From: Bordetella parapertussis
GTDB lineage: Bacteria; Pseudomonadota; Gammaproteobacteria; Burkholderiales; Burkholderiaceae_D
Assembly (NCBI GenBank): GCA_945867725.1
Contig: CAMBJI010000021.1
Span: 1 to 13,431 of the forward strand
Direction of reading: 5' to 3'
DNA length: 13,431 nucleotides
Positions 1-7,178 of this stretch are shown here, in pieces. A program made the translations under genes and the position numbers. Within the stretch, counting starts at the first letter, position 1, and each line of letters starts with the position of its first letter. The notes below the pieces were generated by a model that made no database searches, was not told the DNA's origin, and saw only the letters and a program-made list of their open reading frames with translations.

Positions 1-22
1 CCATTCTCCGAAAACAAGTGCG

Positions 23-51
23 CTGAAGTTTACCAGTGAGCTGGCTACAAT
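23..51 (+). promoter_or_regulatory. Possible sigma-70 promoter for the NERD helicase gene
   Basis: A TACAAT -10-like hexamer (46-51) follows a weak CTGAAG -35-like hexamer (23-28) with a 17-bp spacer. It lies about 28 bases before the first ATG of the helicase gene. The -10 match is good (5/6) and the -35 match poor (3/6), so this is only a candidate. Confidence 0.35.
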
Positions 52-79
52 AGCGCTTCTGTTCCGATTACCTCTCTCT

Positions 80-1720
80 ATGGCGCATATCCAACCTGAA
101 GGCTGGCGTGAAATGGCCGTCACCGGCGCAGCACAACGTGAGATCGAAACGCTGCATCTGCTGGCGGCCAGGCTCTCCGACGACTACACCGTATTTCACG
201 GGGTGCACTGGACGCATGTGGAACAAGGCTATTCTGCCTATGGCGATATTGATTTCATCATCGTGGGTCCGGATGGCCGCACCTTGCTGATTGAACAGCA
301 ATCCGGTTTTCTGACCGAGACGGATGAGGGACTTGCCAAAAAAATGCCGGGGATCGACAAGCCCCGGCTGATTCAGCAGCAAATTTTGCGGCCGCTGTCG
401 GTACTGCGTCAGCGCTTTGGCCATCAGGCTGAACCACTGTTGATCGATTATTTGCTGTATTGCCCGGATTACCAGATCAAGCGTCCCGAAGCTGCAGGCA
501 TCGCACCCGAACGCATTGTTGATGCCAGTCGCCGCGATCAACTGCCGACCCTTATTCTTCAGTTGTTGCCGAAGACAGGCAAATCAGCGCAGCGTGATCG
601 CGTCCTGCGGTTTTTCAGCAATGTACTGCAACTGGTGCCGGACCCGAGCGCCATGATCGGGCAGGCAAATGCGCTGGTCACGCGCCTGTCGGGCGGGCTC
701 GCTACCTGGGCACGGCAACTCGAGTTCTCGCCTTTTCGTCTGCGCGTCACAGGTACCGCCGGCAGCGGCAAGACACAGTTGGCGCTGGCTGAATTTTCCG
801 ATGCCTTGGCGCGCGGCTTGCAAGCTCTGTATGTGTCCTATAACCGTCCTCTGGCCGATCATGTGCGCAAGCTCTTGCCAGAGGGCGGCGTGGTGGCGAG
901 TTTTCATCAGCTGTGCGACCGCTTTGCACGCGACTCGGGTATGACACCGGATTATCGCGATCCTGCCATCTGGCGCAGTCTCGAGCAGACGCTAGCCGAT
1001 AGTCTACTGTCGCCCGACTGGCAATTCGACCTGCTGATTGTCGATGAAGGTCAGGATTTCTCCGACCGCTGGCGCGATACCCTGCTGCGTCTGCTAAAAC
1101 CTGATGGTCGTGCGCTCTGGCTGGAAGACCCCATGCAAAATTTATACGGTCGTGATGCTGTTGGACTGCCCGGCTGGGTGAGCTTGCATGCGTGGTCGAA
1201 TTTTCGCAGCCCCAGACACATCGTCGATCTGCTGTCTACAATCGCGCCGGCAGGCACGACTATCGAAGCGGCGAGCCCGTTTGCCGGTGCAGAAATTGAG
1301 CTACTCACCTACGCACATGACGACACTAGCGCATTGCAAACTCAGACACGTCAGGCAATCACCCGATGTCTGGCAGCAGGCTATACGCGCAGCGATATGG
1401 CGATTGTGAGTTTTCGTGGTCGTGAAAATTCTGCACTGCTCAATCTCGATGCGCTGGGTCAGCATCCACTCAAATCATTCACAGGCAGCTACGACTTGTT
1501 CGGCAATCCGGAGTTTCGCGAGGGCGAGTTGCTGACCGAATCGGTCTATCGCTTCAAGGGTCAGTCTGCACCCGCGGTGATTTTTACGGAAATCGATTTC
1601 GAAACACTGGATGAAAAAAGCTTTCGCAAACTTTTCGTGGGCATGACGCGAGCACGAATGAAGCTGGTTTTAGTGATGTCCGAGCGCGCGGCACAACAGT
1701 TACCGGCAGGCAGTCTCTGA
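80..1720 (+). CDS. NERD-domain superfamily I (UvrD/Rep-like) DNA helicase
   Basis: A 546-residue cytoplasmic protein predicted to couple a nuclease-related (NERD) domain to an ATP-dependent superfamily I helicase core; the role is probably DNA repair or processing, but the substrate is unknown. The N-terminal part (about 15-130) has the NERD pattern: YGDIDFIIV with D56/D58, then LLIEQQSG with E72. The helicase motifs are in order: Walker A GTAGSGKT (225-232), motif Ib-like SFHQLC (274-279), Walker B DEGQD (322-326), motif III-like LEDPMQNLYG (348-357), motif IV-like NFRSPRH (374-380), motif V-like YRFKGQ (490-495) and motif VI LFVGMTRAR (518-526). Family NERD domains usually read E-x-K at the second active-site strand; here the Lys position is Gln74. 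No clear Shine-Dalgarno precedes the ATG at 80, and an in-frame ATG at 113 is an alternative start. The next gene begins 64 bases downstream with its own ribosome binding site. Confidence 0.85.
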   Translation: MAHIQPEGWREMAVTGAAQREIETLHLLAARLSDDYTVFHGVHWTHVEQGYSAYGDIDFIIVGPDGRTLLIEQQSGFLTETDEGLAKKMPGIDKPRLIQQQILRPLSVLRQRFGHQAEPLLIDYLLYCPDYQIKRPEAAGIAPERIVDASRRDQLPTLILQLLPKTGKSAQRDRVLRFFSNVLQLVPDPSAMIGQANALVTRLSGGLATWARQLEFSPFRLRVTGTAGSGKTQLALAEFSDALARGLQALYVSYNRPLADHVRKLLPEGGVVASFHQLCDRFARDSGMTPDYRDPAIWRSLEQTLADSLLSPDWQFDLLIVDEGQDFSDRWRDTLLRLLKPDGRALWLEDPMQNLYGRDAVGLPGWVSLHAWSNFRSPRHIVDLLSTIAPAGTTIEAASPFAGAEIELLTYAHDDTSALQTQTRQAITRCLAAGYTRSDMAIVSFRGRENSALLNLDALGQHPLKSFTGSYDLFGNPEFREGELLTESVYRFKGQSAPAVIFTEIDFETLDEKSFRKLFVGMTRARMKLVLVMSERAAQQLPAGSL

Positions 1721-1784
1721 TGGAGAAGGCTGGCGTAAGCGGTAAAATACTTCCAATAAAAACCCTCTGTCAGGAGCCGAGACC

Positions 1785-3947
1785 ATGACCGCCGTATCCA
1801 AACATCCCGCCCGCCGCACCTTCCTCAAGCAATCCGCTGCACTGAGTGGCGCTTTTGTTCTGGGCTTGCAGGCCGCTACCTCGGGAACTGCGATTGCCGC
1901 TGAAGCCAGTGGCGCGCCGGAAGTGACGCACTGGATCGTGATTCAGCCCGACGATACGGTCATTATCCGTATCGCGCGCTCGGAGCTGGGTCAGGGTTCT
2001 TTCACCGGTTTGGCCCAGCTGGTGGCCGAAGAGCTGGAATGTGACTGGAACAAGGTCAAGCCCGAGTACGCGGATGTGAACATGCACATGCGCCGAAACC
2101 GGATTTTCAAGGACATGTCCACGGGCGGCAGTCGCGGCATCCGAGACTCGCATGAATATGTGCGTCAAGGCGGTGCTGCAGCACGCGAGATGCTGATCGC
2201 CGCCGCCGCACAGCAATGGAATGTACCTGCATCGGAATGTAGTGCGAGCAAAGGTGTAGTGACTCACCCTTCCGGCAAAACGGCGCGCTATGGTGAACTG
2301 GCCGGCCTTGCCGCCACCCTGCCGGTACCGGCGGCTCCCCGTTTGAAAGACCCTAAAAACTGGAAACTGATCGGCACATCGCCGGCGCGCTTTGATATAC
2401 CTGCCAAGGTCAATGGCTCGCAAGTGTATGCCGCTGATATACGCCTGCCGGGAATGCTGCATGCGTCGATCTTGCAGAGTCCGGTGTTCGGCGGATTTCT
2501 GAAACGCTATGACGATGCCGCCGCAAAAAAAATGCCGGGCGTGAAGCATATCGTCACCTCGGAAGAATGGATTGCTGTTGTTGCCGACAACTGGTGGCAG
2601 GCGAACCAGGCACTAAAAGCGATCAAGCCTGAATGGGAAAACGGTGAGAAAGGCAAGATCTCCAGCGCTTCCATCATGGCGTACATGCGCGAAGGTCTGG
2701 AAGCCAAAGAAGCACCGATCGCACGCAAAGACGGCGATGCCCGCAGCGCACTCGCAGGCGCGCACAAGGTACTCGAAGCGGAGTACACAACAGGCTTTGT
2801 GAATCACTGCACTATGGAACCACAGACAGCCACAGCAATTTATACAGCCGACCGGCTTGATGTGTGGGTCGGTACGCAAAATGGTGAGGCTTCAGCCGCA
2901 GCGGCCTCCGAATCCGGCGGATTAGCGCTCGACAAAGTGTATATCCACAAAATGCATGCCGGTGGTGGATTTGGTCGACGTGGACCGCATCAGGACTACG
3001 TGAAGCAGGCCGTCAAAATCGCCAAAGCGATACCCGGCACAGCAGTGCGCCTGCAATGGTCACGCGAAGAAGACATGCGTCAGGGTCGCTACCGTCCGGT
3101 CACCTTGGTGAAACTGCGCGGTGGTCTGGACGAAAAAGGCAACTGGGTAGGTTGGGAAGTGCGTCAGTCGGACCAGTCAATTGCAGTGACTGTCTATCCG
3201 CAGTTTGTGAAGGATGGCGTTGATCAGATCAACACGCGTGTATTCCGTGACAATCCGTACGCCGTACCCAACTTTACGAACGAATACATGATGCGCGATC
3301 TGCATGTACCGCCGGGTTTCTGGCGTGCGGTGGCTCATACCAATAATCCTTTTTATCGCGAATGCTTTATTGATGAACTCGCGCATGCGGCAGGCAAAGA
3401 TCCCTACCAGTTCCGCCGTCCTCTGCTGGAAGGTAAAAAAGATCAAGCCGTACTCGATGCAGTCGCCAAAGCCATAGGCTGGGACAAGCCTGCGGCCAAG
3501 GGCGTGCATCGCGGGATTGCTGTCGTGGATTCCTACGGCAGCTTCACCGCAGCAGCCGTCGAACTCTCGGTCAGCAAGGGCTCGGTGATTGATGTCAAAC
3601 GAGTGGCTGTGGCGATTGACAGCGGCCATGTGGTCCATCCGGATGCAGTCAAGGCACAGATTGAAGGTGGTGTGGTCTGGGGATTGTCAGCGCTGATGTT
3701 CGAAGACATCACGATTGAGCAGGGCCGCGTCGTGCAGGGTAATTTTGGCGATTATCCGCTGGCGCGTATCGGGCATTCACCAGAAGTGATACCTGTGCTG
3801 GTACCGACGGGCACCTTCTGGGGCGGTGTCGGTGAGCCCCCAATTGGCGGTGTGATTCCTGCGATGATGAATGCCTTGTTCAAGGCGACAGGCAAGCGGA
3901 TTCGCTCATTGCCGCTGCGGCATCATGGCTTCAAGTACAAGGCTTGA
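1785..3947 (+). CDS. Tat-exported molybdenum hydroxylase large subunit (xanthine dehydrogenase family, isoquinoline 1-oxidoreductase beta-like)
   Basis: This 720-residue protein belongs to the molybdopterin-binding subunit family that includes IorB (COG1529-type), which hydroxylates N-heterocycles or oxidises aldehydes. It starts with a twin-arginine signal (RRTFLK at 10-15, a hydrophobic stretch to about 38, then an AIA-A cleavage-like site), so the folded cofactor-bearing enzyme is expected in the periplasm. The aldehyde oxidase/xanthine dehydrogenase a/b 'hammerhead' region starts near 208 (VYAADIRLPGMLHASIL). The molybdopterin-contact motif GGGFGRRG is at 393-400, and the catalytic-Glu motif GVGE lies at 681-684 with E684. 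AGGAG sits 8 bases before the ATG, fixing the start. Relatives work with a small [2Fe-2S] subunit (IorA-like) and often a cytochrome c; neither is adjacent, because a helicase lies upstream and a terminator downstream. The substrate cannot be read from sequence. Confidence 0.88.
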   Translation: MTAVSKHPARRTFLKQSAALSGAFVLGLQAATSGTAIAAEASGAPEVTHWIVIQPDDTVIIRIARSELGQGSFTGLAQLVAEELECDWNKVKPEYADVNMHMRRNRIFKDMSTGGSRGIRDSHEYVRQGGAAAREMLIAAAAQQWNVPASECSASKGVVTHPSGKTARYGELAGLAATLPVPAAPRLKDPKNWKLIGTSPARFDIPAKVNGSQVYAADIRLPGMLHASILQSPVFGGFLKRYDDAAAKKMPGVKHIVTSEEWIAVVADNWWQANQALKAIKPEWENGEKGKISSASIMAYMREGLEAKEAPIARKDGDARSALAGAHKVLEAEYTTGFVNHCTMEPQTATAIYTADRLDVWVGTQNGEASAAAASESGGLALDKVYIHKMHAGGGFGRRGPHQDYVKQAVKIAKAIPGTAVRLQWSREEDMRQGRYRPVTLVKLRGGLDEKGNWVGWEVRQSDQSIAVTVYPQFVKDGVDQINTRVFRDNPYAVPNFTNEYMMRDLHVPPGFWRAVAHTNNPFYRECFIDELAHAAGKDPYQFRRPLLEGKKDQAVLDAVAKAIGWDKPAAKGVHRGIAVVDSYGSFTAAAVELSVSKGSVIDVKRVAVAIDSGHVVHPDAVKAQIEGGVVWGLSALMFEDITIEQGRVVQGNFGDYPLARIGHSPEVIPVLVPTGTFWGGVGEPPIGGVIPAMMNALFKATGKRIRSLPLRHHGFKYKA

Positions 3948-3950
3948 TGA

Positions 3951-3983
3951 AGTTCCATCGCGATGCGTTGTAGCGAAGGAACT
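3951..3983. repeat. Imperfect inverted repeat just after the molybdenum hydroxylase gene
   Basis: AGTTCCATCGC (3951-3961) pairs with GCGAAGGAACT (3973-3983) at 10 of 11 positions around an 11-base loop. It begins three bases after the stop codon and precedes the terminator, so it may protect the mRNA 3' end or pause polymerase. It has no T-run of its own. Confidence 0.5.
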
Positions 3984-3997
3984 GCAGGATATGAATA

Positions 3998-4026
3998 AAA
4001 AATGGGCCCCGCTGGGGCCCATTTTT
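3998..4026. terminator. Bidirectional Rho-independent terminator between convergent genes
   Basis: A perfect 13-bp inverted repeat, AAAAATGGGCCCC (3998-4010) and GGGGCCCATTTTT (4014-4026), surrounds a GCT loop. The GC core is flanked by A's on one side and T's on the other, so it works in both directions. It lies between the molybdenum hydroxylase gene (+) and the DUF475 gene (-), 32 bases beyond the latter's stop. Confidence 0.93.
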
Positions 4027-4058
4027 AATTTCGATAAAATCTGCTCACGAATGATGAG

Positions 4059-5111
4059 TCAATCGTTATCCTTTGCATCCTCTGCATGGGCCTTTCGGTA
4101 ATGCAGTGAAGACCACACCGACGCAGCAATGAAGGCAATGCCGATTAATCCGGTGACAATCTCAGGCACATGAAATTTCATCGTAATGAACATGATCAGC
4201 GCCAGAATGCCAATCGCATAGTGTGCGCCGTGTTCGAGATAAACGTATTCGTCCAGCGTACCCTGCTTGACCAGATAGACCGTGATTGAACGCACGAACA
4301 TGGCACCCACCGCCAGACCCAGCATGATGATCACGACATCGTTGGTGATTGCGAAAGCACCGATCACGCCATCGAAGGAAAAAGACGCATCGAGTATCTC
4401 GAGGTACAAGAAGCCGCCAATGCTGCCGCTCTTGATGACCTTGGCAAGATCGCCGCCTTCGTTATCCTCCTTCTCCAGCATATTGCTCAGAACATCGACG
4501 CCCACGTAGACAATGATGCCCCACATACCTGCGGTAAGAACGACCAGATGGTTGGAATCCTCCACCAGCGTCAGACTACCCAATACGACAAGCAGAGCGA
4601 TAAAAATGGGGACCGCCTGAATCTTTCCGTAGCTGGATAATTTTGCTTCGAAATGACCCAACCAGTGCTGCTCCTTATCTTCATCAAAAATGAAGTTCAG
4701 GAACACCAGCAGCAAGAAGACGCCGCCAAAGGCAGCGACCTCATCATGATGCTCAGTCAAGTACTTTGAAAATTCATGCGGACTGTGTAAGGCGAGGTTC
4801 CAGACCTCGGCAGCACCCAGATCGGCAGTCTGCGCAACGATCACCAATGGGAAAATTAGTCGCATACCGAAGACGGCAACGACCATACCCAGTGTCAGAA
4901 ACAGCCGCTGCCAGAATTCATCCCAGTTTTTGAGGACGGAAGCATTAACGACCGCATTATCAAAAGACAGCGAGATTTCCATAATGCTGAGGATGAGCGC
5001 AACCCCGAAGGCGGTCAGTGCGCCTGTCATACCGCCATGTTCGAAACCCCACCATGTTGCTAGCGACAGGCAGATGATTGCGACAAGGATAGAACCACTA
5101 AAGTGCCTCAA
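4059..5111 (-). CDS. DUF475 / TerC-like integral membrane protein
   Basis: A 350-residue polytopic inner-membrane protein of the DUF475 family, related to TerC proteins. TerC-type proteins have been linked to tellurite resistance and to manganese or other metal export; that function is only suggested here. Hydrophobic segments lie roughly at 8-24, 28-48, 68-92, 126-143, 166-183, 188-206, 233-254, 257-280, 297-312 and 316-333. A repeated acidic intramembrane motif is visible: MEISLSFDNAVVNA (44-57) and LEILDASFSFDGVIGAFA (237-254). This indicates two homologous halves, with E45/D51 and E238/D247 as likely metal or proton ligands. The C-terminus is charged. The start is TTG (5109-5111), supported by GGAGG 6 bases upstream (complement of 5118-5122); no ATG or GTG fits better. 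The gene is monocistronic, ends near a shared bidirectional terminator and has a structured upstream region. Confidence 0.88.
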   Translation of the reverse strand: MRHFSGSILVAIICLSLATWWGFEHGGMTGALTAFGVALILSIMEISLSFDNAVVNASVLKNWDEFWQRLFLTLGMVVAVFGMRLIFPLVIVAQTADLGAAEVWNLALHSPHEFSKYLTEHHDEVAAFGGVFLLLVFLNFIFDEDKEQHWLGHFEAKLSSYGKIQAVPIFIALLVVLGSLTLVEDSNHLVVLTAGMWGIIVYVGVDVLSNMLEKEDNEGGDLAKVIKSGSIGGFLYLEILDASFSFDGVIGAFAITNDVVIIMLGLAVGAMFVRSITVYLVKQGTLDEYVYLEHGAHYAIGILALIMFITMKFHVPEIVTGLIGIAFIAASVWSSLHYRKAHAEDAKDND

Positions 5112-5141
5112 AACAAACCTCCAGAATATGTTTCACATCGA

Positions 5142-5163
5142 TGAATCAAGGCTGCTTGATTCA
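5142..5163. repeat. Perfect 9-bp inverted repeat upstream of the DUF475 gene
   Basis: TGAATCAAG (5142-5150) and CTTGATTCA (5155-5163) are perfect inverted arms around the tetraloop-sized spacer GCTG. It lies 31 bases before the TTG start on the minus strand. It could be a leader stem-loop or a repressor operator. It is not an FNR box, because the TTGAT and ATCAA halves are in the wrong order. Confidence 0.6.
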
Positions 5164-5184
5164 CGGCAACGAGAGAATACCAAA

Positions 5185-5215
5185 TTGGGAGGCCCACGGC
5201 TTATGCCTCACCCAA
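5185..5215. repeat. Stem-loop in the DUF475 gene upstream region
   Basis: TTGGGAGGC (5185-5193) pairs with GCCTCACCCAA (5205-5215) as a 9-bp stem with one bulged A and an 11-base loop. With the 5142-5163 repeat it forms a two-hairpin region if transcription starts farther upstream. TerC-family genes are often under the yybP-ykoY Mn(II) riboswitch, but its conserved GGGGAGUA core is not visible. Confidence 0.4.
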
Positions 5216-5393
5216 AAAAGTCCTGACCCTGACAGCTAATTCATTGTTCTTACTGAATTTTTGAGGTCAGTTCAGCCGTGACCGCCTATTTAATACTGAG
5301 ATTAATTTCCGTATGTCCAAAAAGGGCATTGCATACTGTCCTTGTGCCCACCGGTTCGCATAAATCTGGCCGATCAAAACGGCCCCTGCAATT
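5216..5393. other. Gene-poor stretch between the divergent DUF475 and DHH genes
   Basis: No convincing gene is present. Short open frames here lack a ribosome binding site and recognisable motifs. The stretch is AT-richer than its neighbours and contains scattered CTGAC/GTCAG elements, including GGTCA (5265-5269) and TGACC (5279-5283) as a short inverted pair. Promoters for both flanking genes are expected here, but none stands out clearly. Confidence 0.4.
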
Positions 5394-5439
5394 CGCATGG
5401 ATTTTCCTGGTCAAATCCCTGACGACTTTAATCCATGCG
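5394..5439. repeat. Long-armed inverted repeat covering the first possible DHH start codon
   Basis: CGCATGGATT (5394-5403) and AATCCATGCG (5430-5439) are perfect 10-bp arms around a 26-base loop, and GTCA (5410-5413) / TGAC (5420-5423) could form an inner stem. The right arm contains the ATG at 5435, so an mRNA hairpin would bury that codon. It may be a translational control element, an operator, or simply lie upstream of the true start at 5474. Confidence 0.55.
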
Positions 5440-5473
5440 GTCTACAGCCTTAGTTTGTACTGCGACAGCTGCC

Positions 5474-6445
5474 ATGCCATCTGCGATCCGACAATTCGAT
5501 GTTTTTAACGGCGATGCTGATGGTATTTGCGCCCTGCATCAGCTACGGCTTGAGCATCCTGCGCAGGCAACGCTGATCACAGGCCGAAAGCGCGAGATTG
5601 CACTTCTCGAGCGCGTGCAGGCCCATGCTGGCGACAGGGTTACGGTGCTGGATATCTCTCTGGCTCGCAATCGCGTAGCGCTTGATGCCTTGCTGCAGAA
5701 GGGCGTGATCGTTGATTACTTCGATCATCATCAGGCCGGTGAGTTGCCCCTTCAGCCCGGTCTGCACGCAATCATCGACACCACGCCCGATGTCTGCACT
5801 GGCATGCTGGTCGATCGTTTTCTGCGTGGACGGCAACGCCCCTGGGCCGTGGTTGCTGCGTTTGGCGACAACCTGGCCGATCAGGCACGTGCGCTTGGCT
5901 CGGCTGCGGGTATCGATCCAGCACAACTCACGCTATTGCAGGAACTGGGTGAATGCCTCAACTACAACGCTTACGGCGACAGCGACGAAGATCTCATCAT
6001 CCATCCGCGCCTACTCTACGAACATGTACGTCGCTACCGGGATCCTTGGGACTTTTTCGCCAATGAACCGGTATTTACCCGCCTGCGTGCAACACGCCTG
6101 CATGACTTGACATCAGCGCACCAAAATCATGAACGAATCGAGCTGCCAGTTGGCACCATCGTCCTGCTTCCTGATAACGCTGCAAGCCGGCGCGTGCGCG
6201 GTGCCTTTGCCAATCAACTGGCAATGGCCTCTCACGACAAAGCGCATGCTGTGCTGACACCTGATCGACAGAGTGGTTACACCGTCAGCGTTCGTGCGCC
6301 AAAGAACAGACTGCATGGCGCAGACATACTCTGCGCACTGTTTGGCGGCAGTGGCCGACCGGCAGCGGCGGGTATCGATCATTTGCCGCGTGCGCAAATG
6401 GCCGCTTTCACTGCAGCCTTTGCCACAGCATTTCAGGATTTTTAG
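5474..6445 (+). CDS. DHH-family phosphoesterase (DHH/DHHA1)
   Basis: A 323-residue predicted cytoplasmic metal-dependent phosphoesterase of the DHH superfamily, which hydrolyses phosphodiester bonds in short oligonucleotides, cyclic or 3',5'-bisphosphate nucleotides, or related substrates. From the chosen start, the first motif FNGDADG puts D14 and D16 in place, VLDIS gives D60, and the signature DHH is at 84-86. The C-terminal DHHA1-like motif reads GGSGRPAAAG (291-300), where many relatives have GGGHxxAAG. The exact substrate is unknown. The start is uncertain: an in-frame ATG at 5435 would add 13 residues, but that extension looks low-complexity (RSTALVCTATAA) and its ATG lies in an inverted repeat. 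Neither ATG has a good Shine-Dalgarno. The gene converges on the BCAM0308-family gene with 40 bases between the stops and no obvious terminator. Confidence 0.83.
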   Translation: MPSAIRQFDVFNGDADGICALHQLRLEHPAQATLITGRKREIALLERVQAHAGDRVTVLDISLARNRVALDALLQKGVIVDYFDHHQAGELPLQPGLHAIIDTTPDVCTGMLVDRFLRGRQRPWAVVAAFGDNLADQARALGSAAGIDPAQLTLLQELGECLNYNAYGDSDEDLIIHPRLLYEHVRRYRDPWDFFANEPVFTRLRATRLHDLTSAHQNHERIELPVGTIVLLPDNAASRRVRGAFANQLAMASHDKAHAVLTPDRQSGYTVSVRAPKNRLHGADILCALFGGSGRPAAAGIDHLPRAQMAAFTAAFATAFQDF

Positions 6446-6485
6446 CGCAGCGCGTCAGTCACGATTTACCTTTGATGGAATCACC

Positions 6486-6995
6486 TCAGCGCTCCCACGA
6501 CACTCTCAGCAGGTAGTCCTCTTTGTTGTAGTGGTACTGCAGCGTGCCACGATAAGCATGTTCAAGTGCCTCGCCCAATCCGCGCGCCAGATGAATATCG
6601 GTGGTGGTGATCACCCAAGCATTCGGCTGCTCGTCAATCTGCATGATGCGCTGTAACGGATGCTCAGTTTTTTCGTGTTGTTCATGATGGCGCAATAGCT
6701 GTATCAGTTCATCATGGTGATCTTTCGCAAAAAGACCTTTGATCGTCAGATAACCCGCAGGCATGTCTTCGCGTATACGGGCACAGGCAGGACATCTTTC
6801 ATTGTGTGCATGCACCTGTGGCGGCACAGATGACCACTGCCATCGACCTTTCTGATAAACCGCACCGCAATCGCTGCATACCGTTGGTTCAGCATATTTA
6901 CCGCGTTGCTGATAGGGATCGATGACTGCGCCATCGAAAATTTCCAGATGACGTCCTGGATGAAAGCTTGGAGCCGATTCCTGCGGCGTTTTCAT
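6486..6995 (-). CDS. BCAM0308-family zinc-ribbon protein (Nmd3-like)
   Basis: A 169-residue cytoplasmic protein that I recognise as resembling the BCAM0308 family, with distant similarity to the zinc-ribbon part of archaeal Nmd3-like proteins. Four cysteines in two CxxC pairs (C40/C43 and C68/C71) should bind zinc; the stretch AEPTVCSDCGAVYQKGRWQW is typical. The C-terminal half includes HPLQRIM and TTTDIHLARGLGEALEHAY, followed by a hydrophobic-aromatic tail ending in RVSWER. BCAM0308 lies in the low-oxygen-activated (lxa) locus of Burkholderia cenocepacia, so a role in hypoxia or stationary-phase survival, perhaps on ribosomes or RNA, is inferred only. GGAG 8 bases before the ATG supports the start. 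It is divergent from the phosphoribosyltransferase gene across about 183 bases. Confidence 0.8.
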   Translation of the reverse strand: MKTPQESAPSFHPGRHLEIFDGAVIDPYQQRGKYAEPTVCSDCGAVYQKGRWQWSSVPPQVHAHNERCPACARIREDMPAGYLTIKGLFAKDHHDELIQLLRHHEQHEKTEHPLQRIMQIDEQPNAWVITTTDIHLARGLGEALEHAYRGTLQYHYNKEDYLLRVSWER

Positions 6996-7006
6996 GACAC
7001 GATCTC

Positions 7007-7055
7007 CGATAGCAAGAAGTACATCCTTGCCTACAGCGTATCCAAGCTGCTATCG
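7007..7055. repeat. Spaced 7-bp inverted repeat in the BCAM0308 / phosphoribosyltransferase spacer
   Basis: CGATAGC (7007-7013) and GCTATCG (7049-7055) are perfect inverted arms 35 bases apart, close upstream of the BCAM0308-family start. A nearby 9-bp direct repeat AAGTACATC occurs at 7017-7025 and 7080-7088. These could be regulator sites shared by the divergent genes, but neither matches a regulator I know. Confidence 0.3.
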
Positions 7056-7178
7056 AGGTCTTTGCTTCAAAACAAACCCAAGTACATCAGGGCTGCTAAC
7101 TTGCAAGAAGGTTCAGCGCTGCCGCTATACCGATCTGCGACAGATTTTTTACGCACCCGTCATCAATGGAATAACACG

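Noticed and set aside
1770..2549. A 259-codon open frame on the minus strand
   Set aside because: It lies wholly opposite the molybdenum hydroxylase gene, has no recognisable motifs and is rich in Arg/His/Cys, as expected of a shadow frame.
5142..5163. FNR/ANR box
   Set aside because: The half-sites are inverted (ATCAA then TTGAT) relative to the TTGAT-N4-ATCAA consensus.
5112..5260. yybP-ykoY manganese riboswitch before the TerC-like gene
   Set aside because: The conserved GGGGAGUA loop and the paired second loop could not be found on the minus strand, although other stems exist.
5278..5508. A 76-codon open frame on the plus strand before the DHH gene
   Set aside because: It has no ribosome binding site, no motif, and overlaps the DHH start in another frame.
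6906..7178. Upstream extension of the phosphoribosyltransferase frame
   Set aside because: It overlaps the divergent BCAM0308-family gene and its start region; the added residues look random and the family core begins after the ATG at 7179.
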